Assembly (NCBI RefSeq): GCF_014850975.1
Contig: NZ_JACXST010000003.1
Span: 124,001 to 188,000, forward strand
DNA: 64,000 nucleotides
Direction: 5' to 3'
Origin: Methylomonas fluvii
GTDB lineage: Bacteria > Pseudomonadota > Gammaproteobacteria > Methylococcales > Methylomonadaceae
The notes beneath the pieces are model-generated. The model was not told where the DNA came from and ran no database searches. It was given only the letters and a program-made list of their open reading frames with translations. The stretch's first letter is position 1. Every line of letters begins with the position of its first letter. This document shows positions 10,711 to 19,179 of the stretch, one piece after another. Made by a program: the position numbers and the translations under genes.

Positions 10711-11421
10711 TTAAGTCCCTAAAATACGCTCGTAAGTGTCTCTCTCGGTTCGATAGCATTCGCAAGCAGCGCCTTCCAGGCCGCCACGATCCAGAACCGT
10801 AATATCGCCGCGCCGATAGCTGATCAACTTTTGTTCCTGCAAGGAAAGCGCGGCTTTGGTAATGCCGACCCGCCTTACACCTAAGATATAGGCCAGGAAA
10901 ATATGCGTGACATGGAAGGTATCGGCGTGTGCGCGGTCGTGCGTCATCAGCAGCCAACGCGCCAGGCGCGCTTCCACCAGATGAAAACGATTACAGGCGG
11001 CAGTTTGCGCCAGTTGGCTCATCGATACATATAAATAGCGCTTCAATTCCAGCTGCAACGGCCTGCTGCGTTCCAGTTCCTGTAGAAACAATGGCACGCT
11101 TATGCGCAGAGCGGAGCCTGCGCCTTGCACCAGCGCTTGAAATGGCGCGATATCGACACCCAATGTCAGAGTAATGCCCAAAATACCTTCATCCCCGATT
11201 AAGCCCACTTCCAGACCTATATCACCATCGACCGGCGTTACCAGGGAAATAAAACTATCGATTGGAAAATACACATGCGGAATCTTGGTGCCAGCCAGAT
11301 AGAGCACTTCCGCGAAGCTCAGATTGACTCGCTCGCAGTGGGCAAGCAAATGCTGGCGGTCACTATCCGGTAGGGCATTCAAGAGGCGATTGGCCGCGGG
11401 AACAGCGGGTATGGACGACAC
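10711..11421 (-). CDS. Crp/Fnr-family transcriptional regulator 1
   Basis: A 236-residue regulator with an N-terminal cyclic-nucleotide-binding-like beta roll (about residues 15-140, including SFAEVLYLAGTKIPHVYFPIDSFISL) and a C-terminal winged helix (about 165-230). The recognition helix region reads LGVRRVGITKAALSLQEQKLISYRRG. It lacks the Cys cluster of Fnr, and the cAMP-contact residues of Crp are not obvious. About 45% similar by eye to the second regulator at 14679-15410. A palindrome-linked promoter (11536-11577) faces this gene, suggesting control by itself or its paralogue. No signal ligand can be inferred. Confidence 0.9.
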   Translation of the reverse strand: MSSIPAVPAANRLLNALPDSDRQHLLAHCERVNLSFAEVLYLAGTKIPHVYFPIDSFISLVTPVDGDIGLEVGLIGDEGILGITLTLGVDIAPFQALVQGAGSALRISVPLFLQELERSRPLQLELKRYLYVSMSQLAQTAACNRFHLVEARLARWLLMTHDRAHADTFHVTHIFLAYILGVRRVGITKAALSLQEQKLISYRRGDITVLDRGGLEGAACECYRTERDTYERILGT

Positions 11422-11535
11422 TAGCGTTCTCCTGCGGTGTGTTGGGTTAGCCCGACAGAAGATAACAGATGCGAACAGATGAAAATCGCTATGCCGGTGC
11501 TGGTCAGAGGCTTTACGCCTGCTGCTTAGGAGGGC

Positions 11536-11577
11536 AGGTTAGCGGCTCGGGAATTGCCTGTCTGTATGTTAGCGCAC
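11536..11577 (-). promoter_or_regulatory. Palindrome-linked promoter facing Crp/Fnr regulator 1
   Basis: On the minus strand: GTGCGCTAACATAC, overlapping CAGACA, a 17 bp spacer, then TAACCT. It points at the regulator whose ATG is at 11421. One half-site deviates (ATAC instead of CGYAC). Confidence 0.55.
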
Positions 11578-11636
11578 GTACTTACGACTTGGCGGGTTCC
11601 GGTTCATAAGATTAGTTTTGATTTGTTCTGGCGTAT

Positions 11637-11678
11637 GTGCCCTAGCGTACAGACTTTAGCAAGGCGCTGCCGTAGTCT
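11637..11678 (+). promoter_or_regulatory. Palindrome-linked promoter facing the 11844 gene
   Basis: GTGCCCTAGCGTAC, overlapping CAGACT, a 17 bp spacer, then TAGTCT. It forms a divergent pair with 11536-11577. The rest of the 422 bp gap 11422-11843 holds nothing else I recognise. Confidence 0.6.
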
Positions 11679-11843
11679 AATGACAGCTTAGGTGGAATCA
11701 CCCAGCAACCGGGATGTAGACATTTAATACTAGTTTGGGCGTCGCGGTTTTAGAGCAGGATGCCAGCTCTTGAGCAGCTTTTATTTAAGCAAACGATAGT
11801 GGTTATTTTGCACCTTTATAGAATATATACACCGGGTAAATTT

Positions 11844-12194
11844 ATGAAAATCAGACATTTTTTAATGGCATTGCTTTTATCTTTCGGATCATTGGCCGCG
11901 CATGCCGCCGGCAGCCCATTGAACGAAAGCTTTACCAATCTGCTCGCGCTATCCAACACAGCCGTGGAAGTAGGCAAAACCGGCGATACCAAAGCCTTTA
12001 TTGAGAGTGCTACGGTCGCTTGGGAGGCGATGAAAGTTCAAAACGAGAAGGGTAGCTCCATTCGTCTGCAACGGGCTAACGCCAAACTGAAAGCCGCGAT
12101 AAAAGCCGCTAAAGCCGGCAACTTGCAAGAAGGTATTGCCGAGGTTGAACAAGGCATTGAGGAAATGAAATTGGCCAAGGTTAACGGACAGTAA
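11844..12194 (+). CDS. Small secreted helical protein, SmbP-related but His-poor
   Basis: A 116-residue protein with a signal peptide (MKIRHFLMALLLSFGSLAAHAA), then an amphipathic helical domain rich in Ala, Lys and Glu (for example LKAAIKAAKAGNLQEGIAEVEQGIEEMK). Length, helix pattern and the xxAIxxAKxGxxxxxxxEVExxI layout recall the small metal-binding protein at 39598-39915, but the repeated histidines that bind metal there are absent. The frame is open from 11760, but the ATG at 11844 starts a clean signal peptide. It is followed by a strong terminator. Periplasmic; role unknown. Confidence 0.75.
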   Translation: MKIRHFLMALLLSFGSLAAHAAGSPLNESFTNLLALSNTAVEVGKTGDTKAFIESATVAWEAMKVQNEKGSSIRLQRANAKLKAAIKAAKAGNLQEGIAEVEQGIEEMKLAKVNGQ

Positions 12195-12230
12195 TAAGTC
12201 CACTACCCGCCAACGTTTTAGGACGACTGC

Positions 12231-12256
12231 AAAGCCGGTGATCACCGGCTTTTTTG
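12231..12256 (+). terminator. Intrinsic terminator
   Basis: Stem AAAGCCGGTGATCACCGGCTTT, a perfect palindrome running straight into six T residues, 37 bases after the stop of the 11844 gene. Confidence 0.9.
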
Positions 12257-12393
12257 CGGCTATTGGTTTACCGGGATTCAGTTTAGGGAAAGAAACAAAC
12301 AGAGCGAGATTTGGATTGATGCTACTATTCAAACGCTAGCCACAAACACCAAAGCTTGGAACTTAAAGCAATGCATAGAATGTCGATCTCGTT

Positions 12394-14598
12394 ATGAATG
12401 CTGCCGACTTACGCTACCACGCGGAGCAAAAGCTGGCAGCGCGATCGCCAAAACACCAGAAATCGCCAATCGACGAACAGCGCTTACTGCATGAGTTGCT
12501 GGTACATCAGATCGAACTGGAAACAGTCATTGAAAACTTGCGTCACACGCAAGACGAGTTGGCGGCATCACAGGCGCGTTATTTCGATTTATACGATCTG
12601 GCCCCGGTCGGCTATCTGACCGTCAGCTCGCGCGACAGCATCCTGGAAGCCAATCTTACCGCCACCCAATTACTGGGTGTGCCGCGCCATGCTTTACTTT
12701 CCCAAGCGCTAAGCCGCTACATCGCCTTTGCCGACCAGGATATTTATTATCTGCACCGTAAAGCGCTGATCGAAAGTGCGCAAGCGCAGACCTGTGAACT
12801 TAACTTTGTAAAGGCGGACGGTGCCGATTTTTGCGTCAGACTTGAAATGAATCTGGCGATTGCCGCCGATGGCGAGCAGATTCTGCGGATTGTAATCAGC
12901 GACATAAGCCGGGAAAAGACCAAGGACCAATATTTACGCCAAGCGGCAGCCATGTTCGAAACCGCTCGCGAAGGGGTGATGGTCACTGATGCCAATATGC
13001 GGATTTTAGTGGTCAATCGGGCTTTTACCGAGTTGACAGGTTACGCGGCGGAGGAAGTAATTGGCAAGACACCGAAAACTCTGAAGTCCGGGCGGCAAGA
13101 CCAGGCTTTTTACGCGGATATGTGGGGCCAGATTAACAATTGCGGTTATTGGCAGGGCGAAATCTGGAATCGGCGCAAGGACGGCGAGATTTATCCACAA
13201 ATGCTCAGTATCAGTGCGGTACGCGACGAAAATAATCGGGTGACGCATTACGTTGGCGTGTTTTCCGATATATCCCAACTCAAAGATGCAGTTGCCCGTC
13301 TGGAGTTTTTGGCTCATCACGATCCTTTAACAAACTTACCCAATCGTTTGTTGCTGTTTGCGCGCCTGGAGCATTGCATTGGCTTGTCGCGCCGCGAACG
13401 GAAATCCGCGGCGTTGTTAATGCTGGACCTGGATAGGTTCAAAGACGTTAACGACAGTTTCGGCCATCTGGCCGGTGACGAATTGCTGCAACAAGTGGCG
13501 GCAAAATTAAGCTGTCGGCTGCGCGGCATCGATACTGTCACCCGTTTGGGCGGCGACGAATTTGCCATCTTGCTGGAGGATTTAGCGCGTCCGCAAGACG
13601 CCGCATTGGTGGCGGCGGAGATTATCGAATCGCTCAACGAACCGTGGCGTTTGTCCAACGGTTCGGAAGTGCGGGTCGGCGTCAGCATAGGCATCAGTTT
13701 ACTGCCCGAACACGGCAACAGCTCCGAAGAACTTTTGCAACACGCGGACGTGGCCTTGTATCGTGCGAAAGCGGAAGGGCGCGGCAATTTTAAATACTTT
13801 TCCGAGGATCTGACCCAAGCGGCCTTGCGCCGCCTCAACCTGGAGTCGTTATTACGGCGGGCGCTACGCCATCAGGAATTGCTGGTTTATTATCAACCGC
13901 AAGTGGACATAAGCACGGGCCGCATTATCGGCGCTGAAGCCTTATTGCGTTGGCATCATGCGCAGGAGGGCATGATACCGCCCAGCCAGTTCATCCCGGT
14001 GGCCGAGGAAATTGGTCTGATAGCCGACATCGGCGAATGGGTGTTAACGCAAGTGTGCCGGCAAGGCAGGTGTTGGCTAGATGCCGGGTTACCGCCGATC
14101 AAACTGGCCGTCAATCTCTCGCCGCATCAGCTGCGGCATGGCGACATAGCCGCCAGTATTGATGCGATACTCAGCCAAACCGGCTTTCCGCCAGAGTTTT
14201 TAGAGCTGGAATTAACCGAGAGTGCGTTGATGGAGAGAGAAACAGAGGTGGTGTTAGTCCTTTGTCAGCTGCGGGCTTTGGGCGTGCGGATAGCCATCGA
14301 CGATTTCGGCACCGGTTATTCTTCGCTGGCTTATCTAAAGCATTTTCCGTTGGATGTTCTGAAAATTGACAAAACCTTTATCGACGACATTCCGCAGCTG
14401 GAAGACGATAAGGAAATCGCTTCGGCGATTATCGGCATGGGCCATACCTTGCGTTTGCAAGTGTTGGCGGAAGGCGTGGAAACCCAAGAACAACTGGATT
14501 TTTTGCAAGAACATGGCTGCGATTTTTATCAGGGCTATCTGAAAAGTCCGGCACTGCCGGCGTCAGACTTTGCCGCCTTGTTGCGGAGCCAGTTCTAA
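12394..14598 (+). CDS. PAS-PAS-GGDEF-EAL cyclic-di-GMP signalling protein
   Basis: A 734-residue cytosolic protein. A helical start (LLHELLVHQIELETVIENL) leads into PAS 1 (about residues 65-175), PAS 2 (about 185-300), GGDEF (about 310-470) and EAL (about 480-730). GGDEF is intact, and an RxxD inhibitory site (RGID) sits five residues before it. EAL is intact (EALLRW, later DDFGTGYSSL and the KIDKTFI block). It can therefore be either a cyclase or a phosphodiesterase. No membrane segment is seen, so the signal is probably cytosolic. The N-terminal helix plus PAS 1 closely resembles the lone PAS protein at 19180-19728. Confidence 0.93.
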   Translation: MNAADLRYHAEQKLAARSPKHQKSPIDEQRLLHELLVHQIELETVIENLRHTQDELAASQARYFDLYDLAPVGYLTVSSRDSILEANLTATQLLGVPRHALLSQALSRYIAFADQDIYYLHRKALIESAQAQTCELNFVKADGADFCVRLEMNLAIAADGEQILRIVISDISREKTKDQYLRQAAAMFETAREGVMVTDANMRILVVNRAFTELTGYAAEEVIGKTPKTLKSGRQDQAFYADMWGQINNCGYWQGEIWNRRKDGEIYPQMLSISAVRDENNRVTHYVGVFSDISQLKDAVARLEFLAHHDPLTNLPNRLLLFARLEHCIGLSRRERKSAALLMLDLDRFKDVNDSFGHLAGDELLQQVAAKLSCRLRGIDTVTRLGGDEFAILLEDLARPQDAALVAAEIIESLNEPWRLSNGSEVRVGVSIGISLLPEHGNSSEELLQHADVALYRAKAEGRGNFKYFSEDLTQAALRRLNLESLLRRALRHQELLVYYQPQVDISTGRIIGAEALLRWHHAQEGMIPPSQFIPVAEEIGLIADIGEWVLTQVCRQGRCWLDAGLPPIKLAVNLSPHQLRHGDIAASIDAILSQTGFPPEFLELELTESALMERETEVVLVLCQLRALGVRIAIDDFGTGYSSLAYLKHFPLDVLKIDKTFIDDIPQLEDDKEIASAIIGMGHTLRLQVLAEGVETQEQLDFLQEHGCDFYQGYLKSPALPASDFAALLRSQF

Positions 14599-14678
14599 GG
14601 AACCGGTGTTAGGGTCGAATTCCTTCGACCTATAAAGGCGCTTAGTGCGAATATATTTGCACCTGCAAGCCCGCCTTG

Positions 14679-15410
14679 TTACAAGGCAATTAATTCATCT
14701 TCGGGGGGGGGGAGAAGTCTATCCGACTCAGCTCTTACCACCTGGTAGCATTCGCAAACCCGTGCTTCCAAACCCGGTCTGTCCAGCACCGTTATTTTCC
14801 CTCTGCTGTAATGGATCAATCCCGCATGTTGCAGTTTCCCGGCAGCCTCGGTAACGCCTTCGCGCCGCACGCCCAGCATGTTGGCGATCAACTCTTGGGT
14901 CATGGTCAATTCGTTCGACGGCAGCCGGTCCAGGCTTAACAACAACCATCGACAGAGTTGTTGATCCACTGAATGATGCCGATTGCACACGGCGGTTTGG
15001 GCCATTTGTGTGATCAGCGCCTGGGTATAACGCAACAGCAGGTGCAGCATGCCTTCGTAACGGTTGAATTCCTGCATCAACAATTGCCCACGCAAGCGAA
15101 AGGCATGGCCGGCACTTTGCACCACGGCGCGGTTGGGCATGCTGCCGCCGCCCATGAACAAGGCCACGCCGATGATACCGTCGTTACCAACCACGGCGAT
15201 TTCCGCCGATGCACCGTTCTCCATCACATACAGCAAAGAGACGATACAGGTGGTGGGGAAGTAGACGTAACGCAGCTCGCCGCCGGATTCGTAAATCACT
15301 TCTCCCAGCGGCATCTCGACGCGTTCCAGGTGCGGTAACAGTCGTTCGTATTCCGCTTCCGGTAACACTTTTAGCAAATGGTTGTATTGCGGGCTATCGA
15401 GATCGGTCAT
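14679..15410 (-). CDS. Crp/Fnr-family transcriptional regulator 2
   Basis: A 243-residue paralogue of the regulator at 10711-11421: beta-roll sensor domain (about residues 10-145), then a winged helix with LGVRREGVTEAAGKLQHAGLIHYSRG. The RRE triad in the recognition helix lines up with the Arg-Glu pair that E. coli Crp uses to contact a G:C pair; regulator 1 has Val in place of the Glu. The tail RLLPPPEDELIAL is coded across a run of ten C residues (14703-14712 on the plus strand), so slippage would alter only the last few residues. It has its own palindrome-linked promoter (15477-15518) with a near-perfect -10. Confidence 0.9.
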   Translation of the reverse strand: MTDLDSPQYNHLLKVLPEAEYERLLPHLERVEMPLGEVIYESGGELRYVYFPTTCIVSLLYVMENGASAEIAVVGNDGIIGVALFMGGGSMPNRAVVQSAGHAFRLRGQLLMQEFNRYEGMLHLLLRYTQALITQMAQTAVCNRHHSVDQQLCRWLLLSLDRLPSNELTMTQELIANMLGVRREGVTEAAGKLQHAGLIHYSRGKITVLDRPGLEARVCECYQVVRAESDRLLPPPEDELIAL

Positions 15411-15476
15411 CTGTTGCCTAGGTAGTTATCGGACAAATTAGATTGGCTCCTGCAATCGGCGCTAGTGTAAACCTTA

Positions 15477-15518
15477 ATTGTATTTAGAAATGAAATTCCG
15501 CTCTGTGCGGTAAGGAAC
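15477..15518 (-). promoter_or_regulatory. Palindrome-linked promoter facing Crp/Fnr regulator 2
   Basis: On the minus strand: GTTCCTTACCGCAC, overlapping CAGAGC, a 17 bp spacer, then TACAAT, one base from the -10 consensus. Predicted start about 60 bases before the regulator ATG. Confidence 0.65.
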
Positions 15519-15561
15519 AGAGCAATTGGGCTTTTTGTGCGCAGAGCGCAAACAGGCTTAT

Positions 15562-15603
15562 GTGCGGTAACGTACAGACCTGAATTAACCAGGCTATTAC
15601 CCT
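15562..15603 (+). promoter_or_regulatory. Palindrome-linked promoter facing squalene-hopene cyclase
   Basis: GTGCGGTAACGTAC, overlapping CAGACC, a 17 bp spacer, then TACCCT. The predicted transcript starts near 15610, almost 190 bases before the cyclase ATG, leaving a leader that contains the hairpin at 15690-15731. Confidence 0.65.
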
Positions 15604-15689
15604 GTCTATTTACGAATCAGGCCAAAGCGATATTTAACCTAAGCCTGCATCGCTATTCACTTTACAGGGCCTCCATGACCATGTGTGCG

Positions 15690-15731
15690 ACTCGCCGCAG
15701 CAACGTTCTTCAGTTGCGGCGGTTTTTTTTG
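15690..15731 (+). terminator. Terminator-like hairpin inside the squalene-hopene cyclase leader
   Basis: CGCCGCAGCAAC pairs with GTTGCGGCG (two-base bulge) and is followed by eight T residues. No credible gene ends here: the frames across 15537-15797 have poor start context and no recognisable content. It could attenuate transcription of the downstream gene or end a ~120-base small RNA. Confidence 0.6.
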
Positions 15732-15800
15732 AGCGGCTTTTTGCCATATTGGATGCCGCGTGAAATGCCTACCTGCTCAGTGAAATCAGAGAACTAAATC

Positions 15801-17762
15801 ATGCTAATAGAAAACTCGTCACTATCCGGTGCGGATGTCAGCCACGCAAATATGCCTGCTGGTGCTAAACCGGTAAATCTGGATACCGGTATTGCATTAG
15901 CCAAGACAGGTTTGCTGGGCTTACAAAACCCGGCCGGCTATTGGGTGTTCGAGTTGGAAGCCGATTGCACCATCCCCGCCGAATACATCCTAATGATGCA
16001 TTACATGGCCGAGATCGACACGAGCCTGCAAGCCAAGATCGCCAATTTCCTGCGCAGCCAGGCCGGTGCGGACGGCAGTTATCCGCTGTACAAAGGCGGA
16101 CCTGGCGACCTTAGCTGCACCATTAAAGCCTATTACGCGTTAAAAATGGCCGGCGACGGCATGGACGCGGCACATATGCAAAAAGCTCGCGAATGGATTT
16201 TGATGCACGGCGGCGCGGCCAAGGCCAATGTGTTTACCCGCATCATGCTGGCTATGTTTCAACAAATCCCCTGGTGCGGGGTGCCGTTTATTCCGGTGGA
16301 AATCATCCTGTTACCCAAATGGTTTCCGTTTCATATCGACAAAGTGTCGTATTGGTCGCGGACTGTGATGGTGCCGCTGTCCATTCTTTGTACCTATCGG
16401 GTCAAGGCCCGCAATCCGCACAAGATCGATATTGCCGAGTTGTTTCTGATCCAGGCGGACCAGGAAAAGCATTATTTTTCCCATGTCAAAACGCCGCTCG
16501 GTAAAGCTATTTTAGTGTTGGATCGAATTGGCCGACTGCTGGAGCCCATGCTACCCAGCTTTATCCGCCGCAAGGCCACCGCCAGGGCTACGGACTGGTT
16601 CATGGCGCGGCTGAACGGTTACGACGGACTGGGGGCAATATTTACCGCGATGGTCAATGCCTATGAGGCGATGGATTATCTGGGCATTCCGCTGGACAAT
16701 CCCCAACGGCAAATCGCCAGAGCGGCCATCGATAAATTGCTGGTGGTGAAAGACGATACGGCTTATTGCCAGCCATGCGTGTCGCCGATCTGGGATACCG
16801 GTTTAGCGGTGCTGGCCTTGCAGGAGGCCGATAGCCAAGAGCACGATCCACAGAGTCTACAAGCCACGCAATCGGCCTTGCGCTGGCTGGCTAACAAACA
16901 ATTGAGCGATGAGCCGGGCGACTGGCGTGTACAGCGGCCGGACTTGGCCGGCGGCGGTTGGGCATTTCAATTTGGCAACAGTTATTACCCGGATGTGGAC
17001 GATACTGCCGTGGTAGCTTACGCGATGTTGCAAGCCCAAACGCCAGAGTTTACTGAGAATATCCGGCGCGCCGCAAACTGGATAGCCGGTATGCAATCGC
17101 GCAATGGCGGCTATGGCGCTTTCGATGCCGACAACGATCACTATTATTTAAACCAAATTCCGTTTGCCGACCATGGTGCGTTGTTGGACCCGCCAACTGC
17201 CGATGTTAGTGCGCGGTGCATCATGCTGTTGGGTAAACTGGATATGCCGCAGTATCGCCCTGTTATCGACCGCTGCCTCGCTTATTTACGTGCCGAACAG
17301 GACATCGATGGTTCTTGGTTCGGACGCTGGGGCACCAATTATATTTACGGCACCTGGTCGGTATTGCTGGGTTTTGCCGCAGCAGGCATTCCTGCAAACG
17401 ACACCAGCGTGCGCCGGGCCGTGACTTGGCTGAAATCCAAGCAACGCGCCGACGGCGGTTGGGGCGAGGGCAATATTGGCTACCATGACTCTAGTATTCG
17501 CGGCGAATTCGACTGCAGTACCGCATTTCATACGGCCTTAGCCGTCATGGCTTTGCTGGCCGCTAAGGAAACCGACTGCCCGGAAGTAGCCGACGGCGTG
17601 AACTATCTGTTAAAAAATCAACAGGCCGACGGCTTCTGGTACGACGACTGTTTTAACGCGCCGGGTTTTCCGAAGTTTTTTTATCTTAAATACCACGGGT
17701 ATGACAAGTTCTTCCCGTTGTGGGCATTGGCTCGTTATAGCAATGCGCTGAAATTCCGATAA
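15801..17762 (+). CDS. shc: Squalene-hopene cyclase
   Basis: A 653-residue monotopic membrane enzyme that folds squalene into hopene or hopanol, the first step to the hopanoids that order the membranes of this kind of bacterium. The catalytic DxDD acid is present as DVDD (in YYPDVDDTAVV). Several QW repeats are visible (for example GLLGLQNPAGYW, GMQSRNGGYGAF, KSKQRADGGWGE, KNQQADGFW). Length is normal for the family. The long leader carries a Crp/Fnr-type promoter and a terminator-like hairpin, suggesting regulated hopanoid supply. A small membrane protein follows 15 bp downstream. Confidence 0.95.
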   Translation: MLIENSSLSGADVSHANMPAGAKPVNLDTGIALAKTGLLGLQNPAGYWVFELEADCTIPAEYILMMHYMAEIDTSLQAKIANFLRSQAGADGSYPLYKGGPGDLSCTIKAYYALKMAGDGMDAAHMQKAREWILMHGGAAKANVFTRIMLAMFQQIPWCGVPFIPVEIILLPKWFPFHIDKVSYWSRTVMVPLSILCTYRVKARNPHKIDIAELFLIQADQEKHYFSHVKTPLGKAILVLDRIGRLLEPMLPSFIRRKATARATDWFMARLNGYDGLGAIFTAMVNAYEAMDYLGIPLDNPQRQIARAAIDKLLVVKDDTAYCQPCVSPIWDTGLAVLALQEADSQEHDPQSLQATQSALRWLANKQLSDEPGDWRVQRPDLAGGGWAFQFGNSYYPDVDDTAVVAYAMLQAQTPEFTENIRRAANWIAGMQSRNGGYGAFDADNDHYYLNQIPFADHGALLDPPTADVSARCIMLLGKLDMPQYRPVIDRCLAYLRAEQDIDGSWFGRWGTNYIYGTWSVLLGFAAAGIPANDTSVRRAVTWLKSKQRADGGWGEGNIGYHDSSIRGEFDCSTAFHTALAVMALLAAKETDCPEVADGVNYLLKNQQADGFWYDDCFNAPGFPKFFYLKYHGYDKFFPLWALARYSNALKFR

Positions 17763-17777
17763 AACTCATCGTTGTTT

Positions 17778-18140
17778 ATGTCTTTTCCGACCGCTACCAA
17801 AACCACTTCATTCATCGCCGGACTGACTTTTTCGGCGCCGCTGACGTTGCTGGCGATACTTAAAACAGCCAATCTTGTTAGTTATGGTATTGACCAGCCT
17901 CGCGTAGTTGCATTTTTTGTAATCTATTTACTGCTGACCTTATCGGTGTTCGTACTCGATGTACGGAGTTTTGTGCCTAAACAACTGAAAACCCGGATTC
18001 CGCTGGTCTATTTCCCCACCGATCAGGCTGGCGTCGAGTTTTTGTTCACTGTATTCGGCAGAATACTCGTTTGGGTTGCTGGTGTGGTGGCGGGCGTTGC
18101 TATGCTGGTACCGCTCTGGTATTTTCTGCAGAAGCGATAA
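17778..18140 (+). CDS. Small membrane protein of unknown function
   Basis: A 120-residue protein with three hydrophobic helices (about residues 10-30, 38-58, 90-115). I recognise no family. It starts 15 bp after squalene-hopene cyclase, so it is probably on the same transcript. A TTG two codons upstream of the chosen ATG is an alternative start. Confidence 0.6.
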   Translation: MSFPTATKTTSFIAGLTFSAPLTLLAILKTANLVSYGIDQPRVVAFFVIYLLLTLSVFVLDVRSFVPKQLKTRIPLVYFPTDQAGVEFLFTVFGRILVWVAGVVAGVAMLVPLWYFLQKR

Positions 18141-18155
18141 GCTGAAGTATCTTGG

Positions 18156-18650
18156 TTAAGGATTTACCGCGAGTTTGGCTTTGCCGGATTTCGTGCGGAT
18201 TTTCTTGGTGGATTTAGTCTCGATCTTGACCTGCGCAGTGCCATCTTTTTTCATATCCAGTTTGTTCGCCGCACCGCTGGAAAGGTCTATGGCTCTATCT
18301 TCTGATGGAGCCGGGCCTCTATCGTTGATAGTCACATCCACTTTTTTACCGTTATCCAGATTAGTCACGGTGGCTTTGGTGCCCATGGGCAAACTCGGGT
18401 GCGCGGCGGTGAGTTTTTTCTGATCGAAAGTTTCGCCGCTGGCGGTCTCCTGACCGTGGAAGCCGGGTCCGTACCAGGATGCTTCGCCGATTTCCTTATG
18501 CGTAGTTTTCTTGGGAGTGCTGGCTTGATCCGGCGATTGCTGCGGGGCTTGCTCGTTGGAGCGATCCGAGCGACAACCGGAACTCGCCCATATAACTATC
18601 AGTAATGCGCCTATAAATCCCGAAATTTTACGATGCGTTGCCATGCCCAT
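18156..18650 (-). CDS. RlpA-like double-psi beta-barrel lipoprotein
   Basis: A 164-residue lipoprotein: signal peptide ending IWASSGC (lipobox Cys about residue 26), a short Gln/Pro/Thr linker, then the RlpA barrel with EASWYGPGFHGQETASGE and VTINDRGP. RlpA proteins are outer-membrane-linked and act on or bind naked peptidoglycan at the septum. The SPOR domain of full RlpA is missing; a Lys-rich tail (TKSTKKIRTKSGKAKLAV) replaces it. A palindrome-linked promoter faces the gene. Confidence 0.85.
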   Translation of the reverse strand: MGMATHRKISGFIGALLIVIWASSGCRSDRSNEQAPQQSPDQASTPKKTTHKEIGEASWYGPGFHGQETASGETFDQKKLTAAHPSLPMGTKATVTNLDNGKKVDVTINDRGPAPSEDRAIDLSSGAANKLDMKKDGTAQVKIETKSTKKIRTKSGKAKLAVNP

Positions 18651-18672
18651 TCTCCTGCTGTTTTATAGGCAA

Positions 18673-18714
18673 AACATGCGCTGAATCGACCATCAAGTCT
18701 GTGCGCTAGCGAAC
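18673..18714 (-). promoter_or_regulatory. Palindrome-linked promoter facing the RlpA-like gene
   Basis: On the minus strand: GTTCGCTAGCGCAC, overlapping CAGACT, a 17 bp spacer, then CATGTT (weak -10). The predicted start is very close to the ATG at 18650. Confidence 0.55.
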
Positions 18715-18742
18715 CTAGCTTTATGCTGAATGCGCACTCTAT

Positions 18743-18784
18743 GTATCCTTCCGTACATACTTACCCGTAAGGAAGGCGGACAAT
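18743..18784 (+). promoter_or_regulatory. Palindrome-linked promoter facing the 18837 gene
   Basis: GTATCCTTCCGTAC (degenerate left half), overlapping CATACT, a 17 bp spacer, then GACAAT. The weakest member of the set by sequence, but spacing and direction fit. Confidence 0.45.
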
Positions 18785-18836
18785 TGTCGGGTAATATGAA
18801 GCCGCCTGATTTAATCACCGGAGGAGGAAGCGGGAT

Positions 18837-19145
18837 ATGAGCGCCCATGAATTGCGAGCACAAGCGCGCCGGTCGGTGCAAACGCGACGTTTACGCGACA
18901 GACGGCAGACTGATTATCCGTTTGGTTCGCCGGAGTGGCTGGAAAATATCAAAACTTCTTATGTAGCTTGGCCGAAAACAGACCGTCGCGACCATATTCG
19001 GCGTGCGGAAGACCGGCGCATGGCTGATAGACGTCATTCACAGGCGTCGGAACAGCAGCGTGCCGCACAAAAGTATTCCCGAGTCGTGTTAACCAGCGAA
19101 GAAAGAAAGCTAATTCAAAGCCTGTATTTGCCTGACGCCCAATAG
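18837..19145 (+). CDS. Arg-rich small protein of unknown function
   Basis: A 102-residue soluble protein with many Arg and Asp residues and a repeated RR-x-DRR pattern (RRLRDRRQ, DRRDHIRRAEDRRMADRRH). No domain is recognised; it could bind nucleic acid. The start is well supported by GGAGGAGG 8-15 bases upstream, an unusually strong ribosome-binding site. It lies between palindrome-linked promoters and may belong to the same regulon. Confidence 0.6.
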   Translation: MSAHELRAQARRSVQTRRLRDRRQTDYPFGSPEWLENIKTSYVAWPKTDRRDHIRRAEDRRMADRRHSQASEQQRAAQKYSRVVLTSEERKLIQSLYLPDAQ

Positions 19146-19179
19146 CAGGAATGTTTGTCGTTTTAGCCGTCGAAGCCCA

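Noticed and set aside
15537-15797. An 86-codon frame in the shc leader
   Set aside because: It starts inside the promoter region, crosses the terminator-like hairpin and has no recognisable content; the leader is better explained as regulatory.
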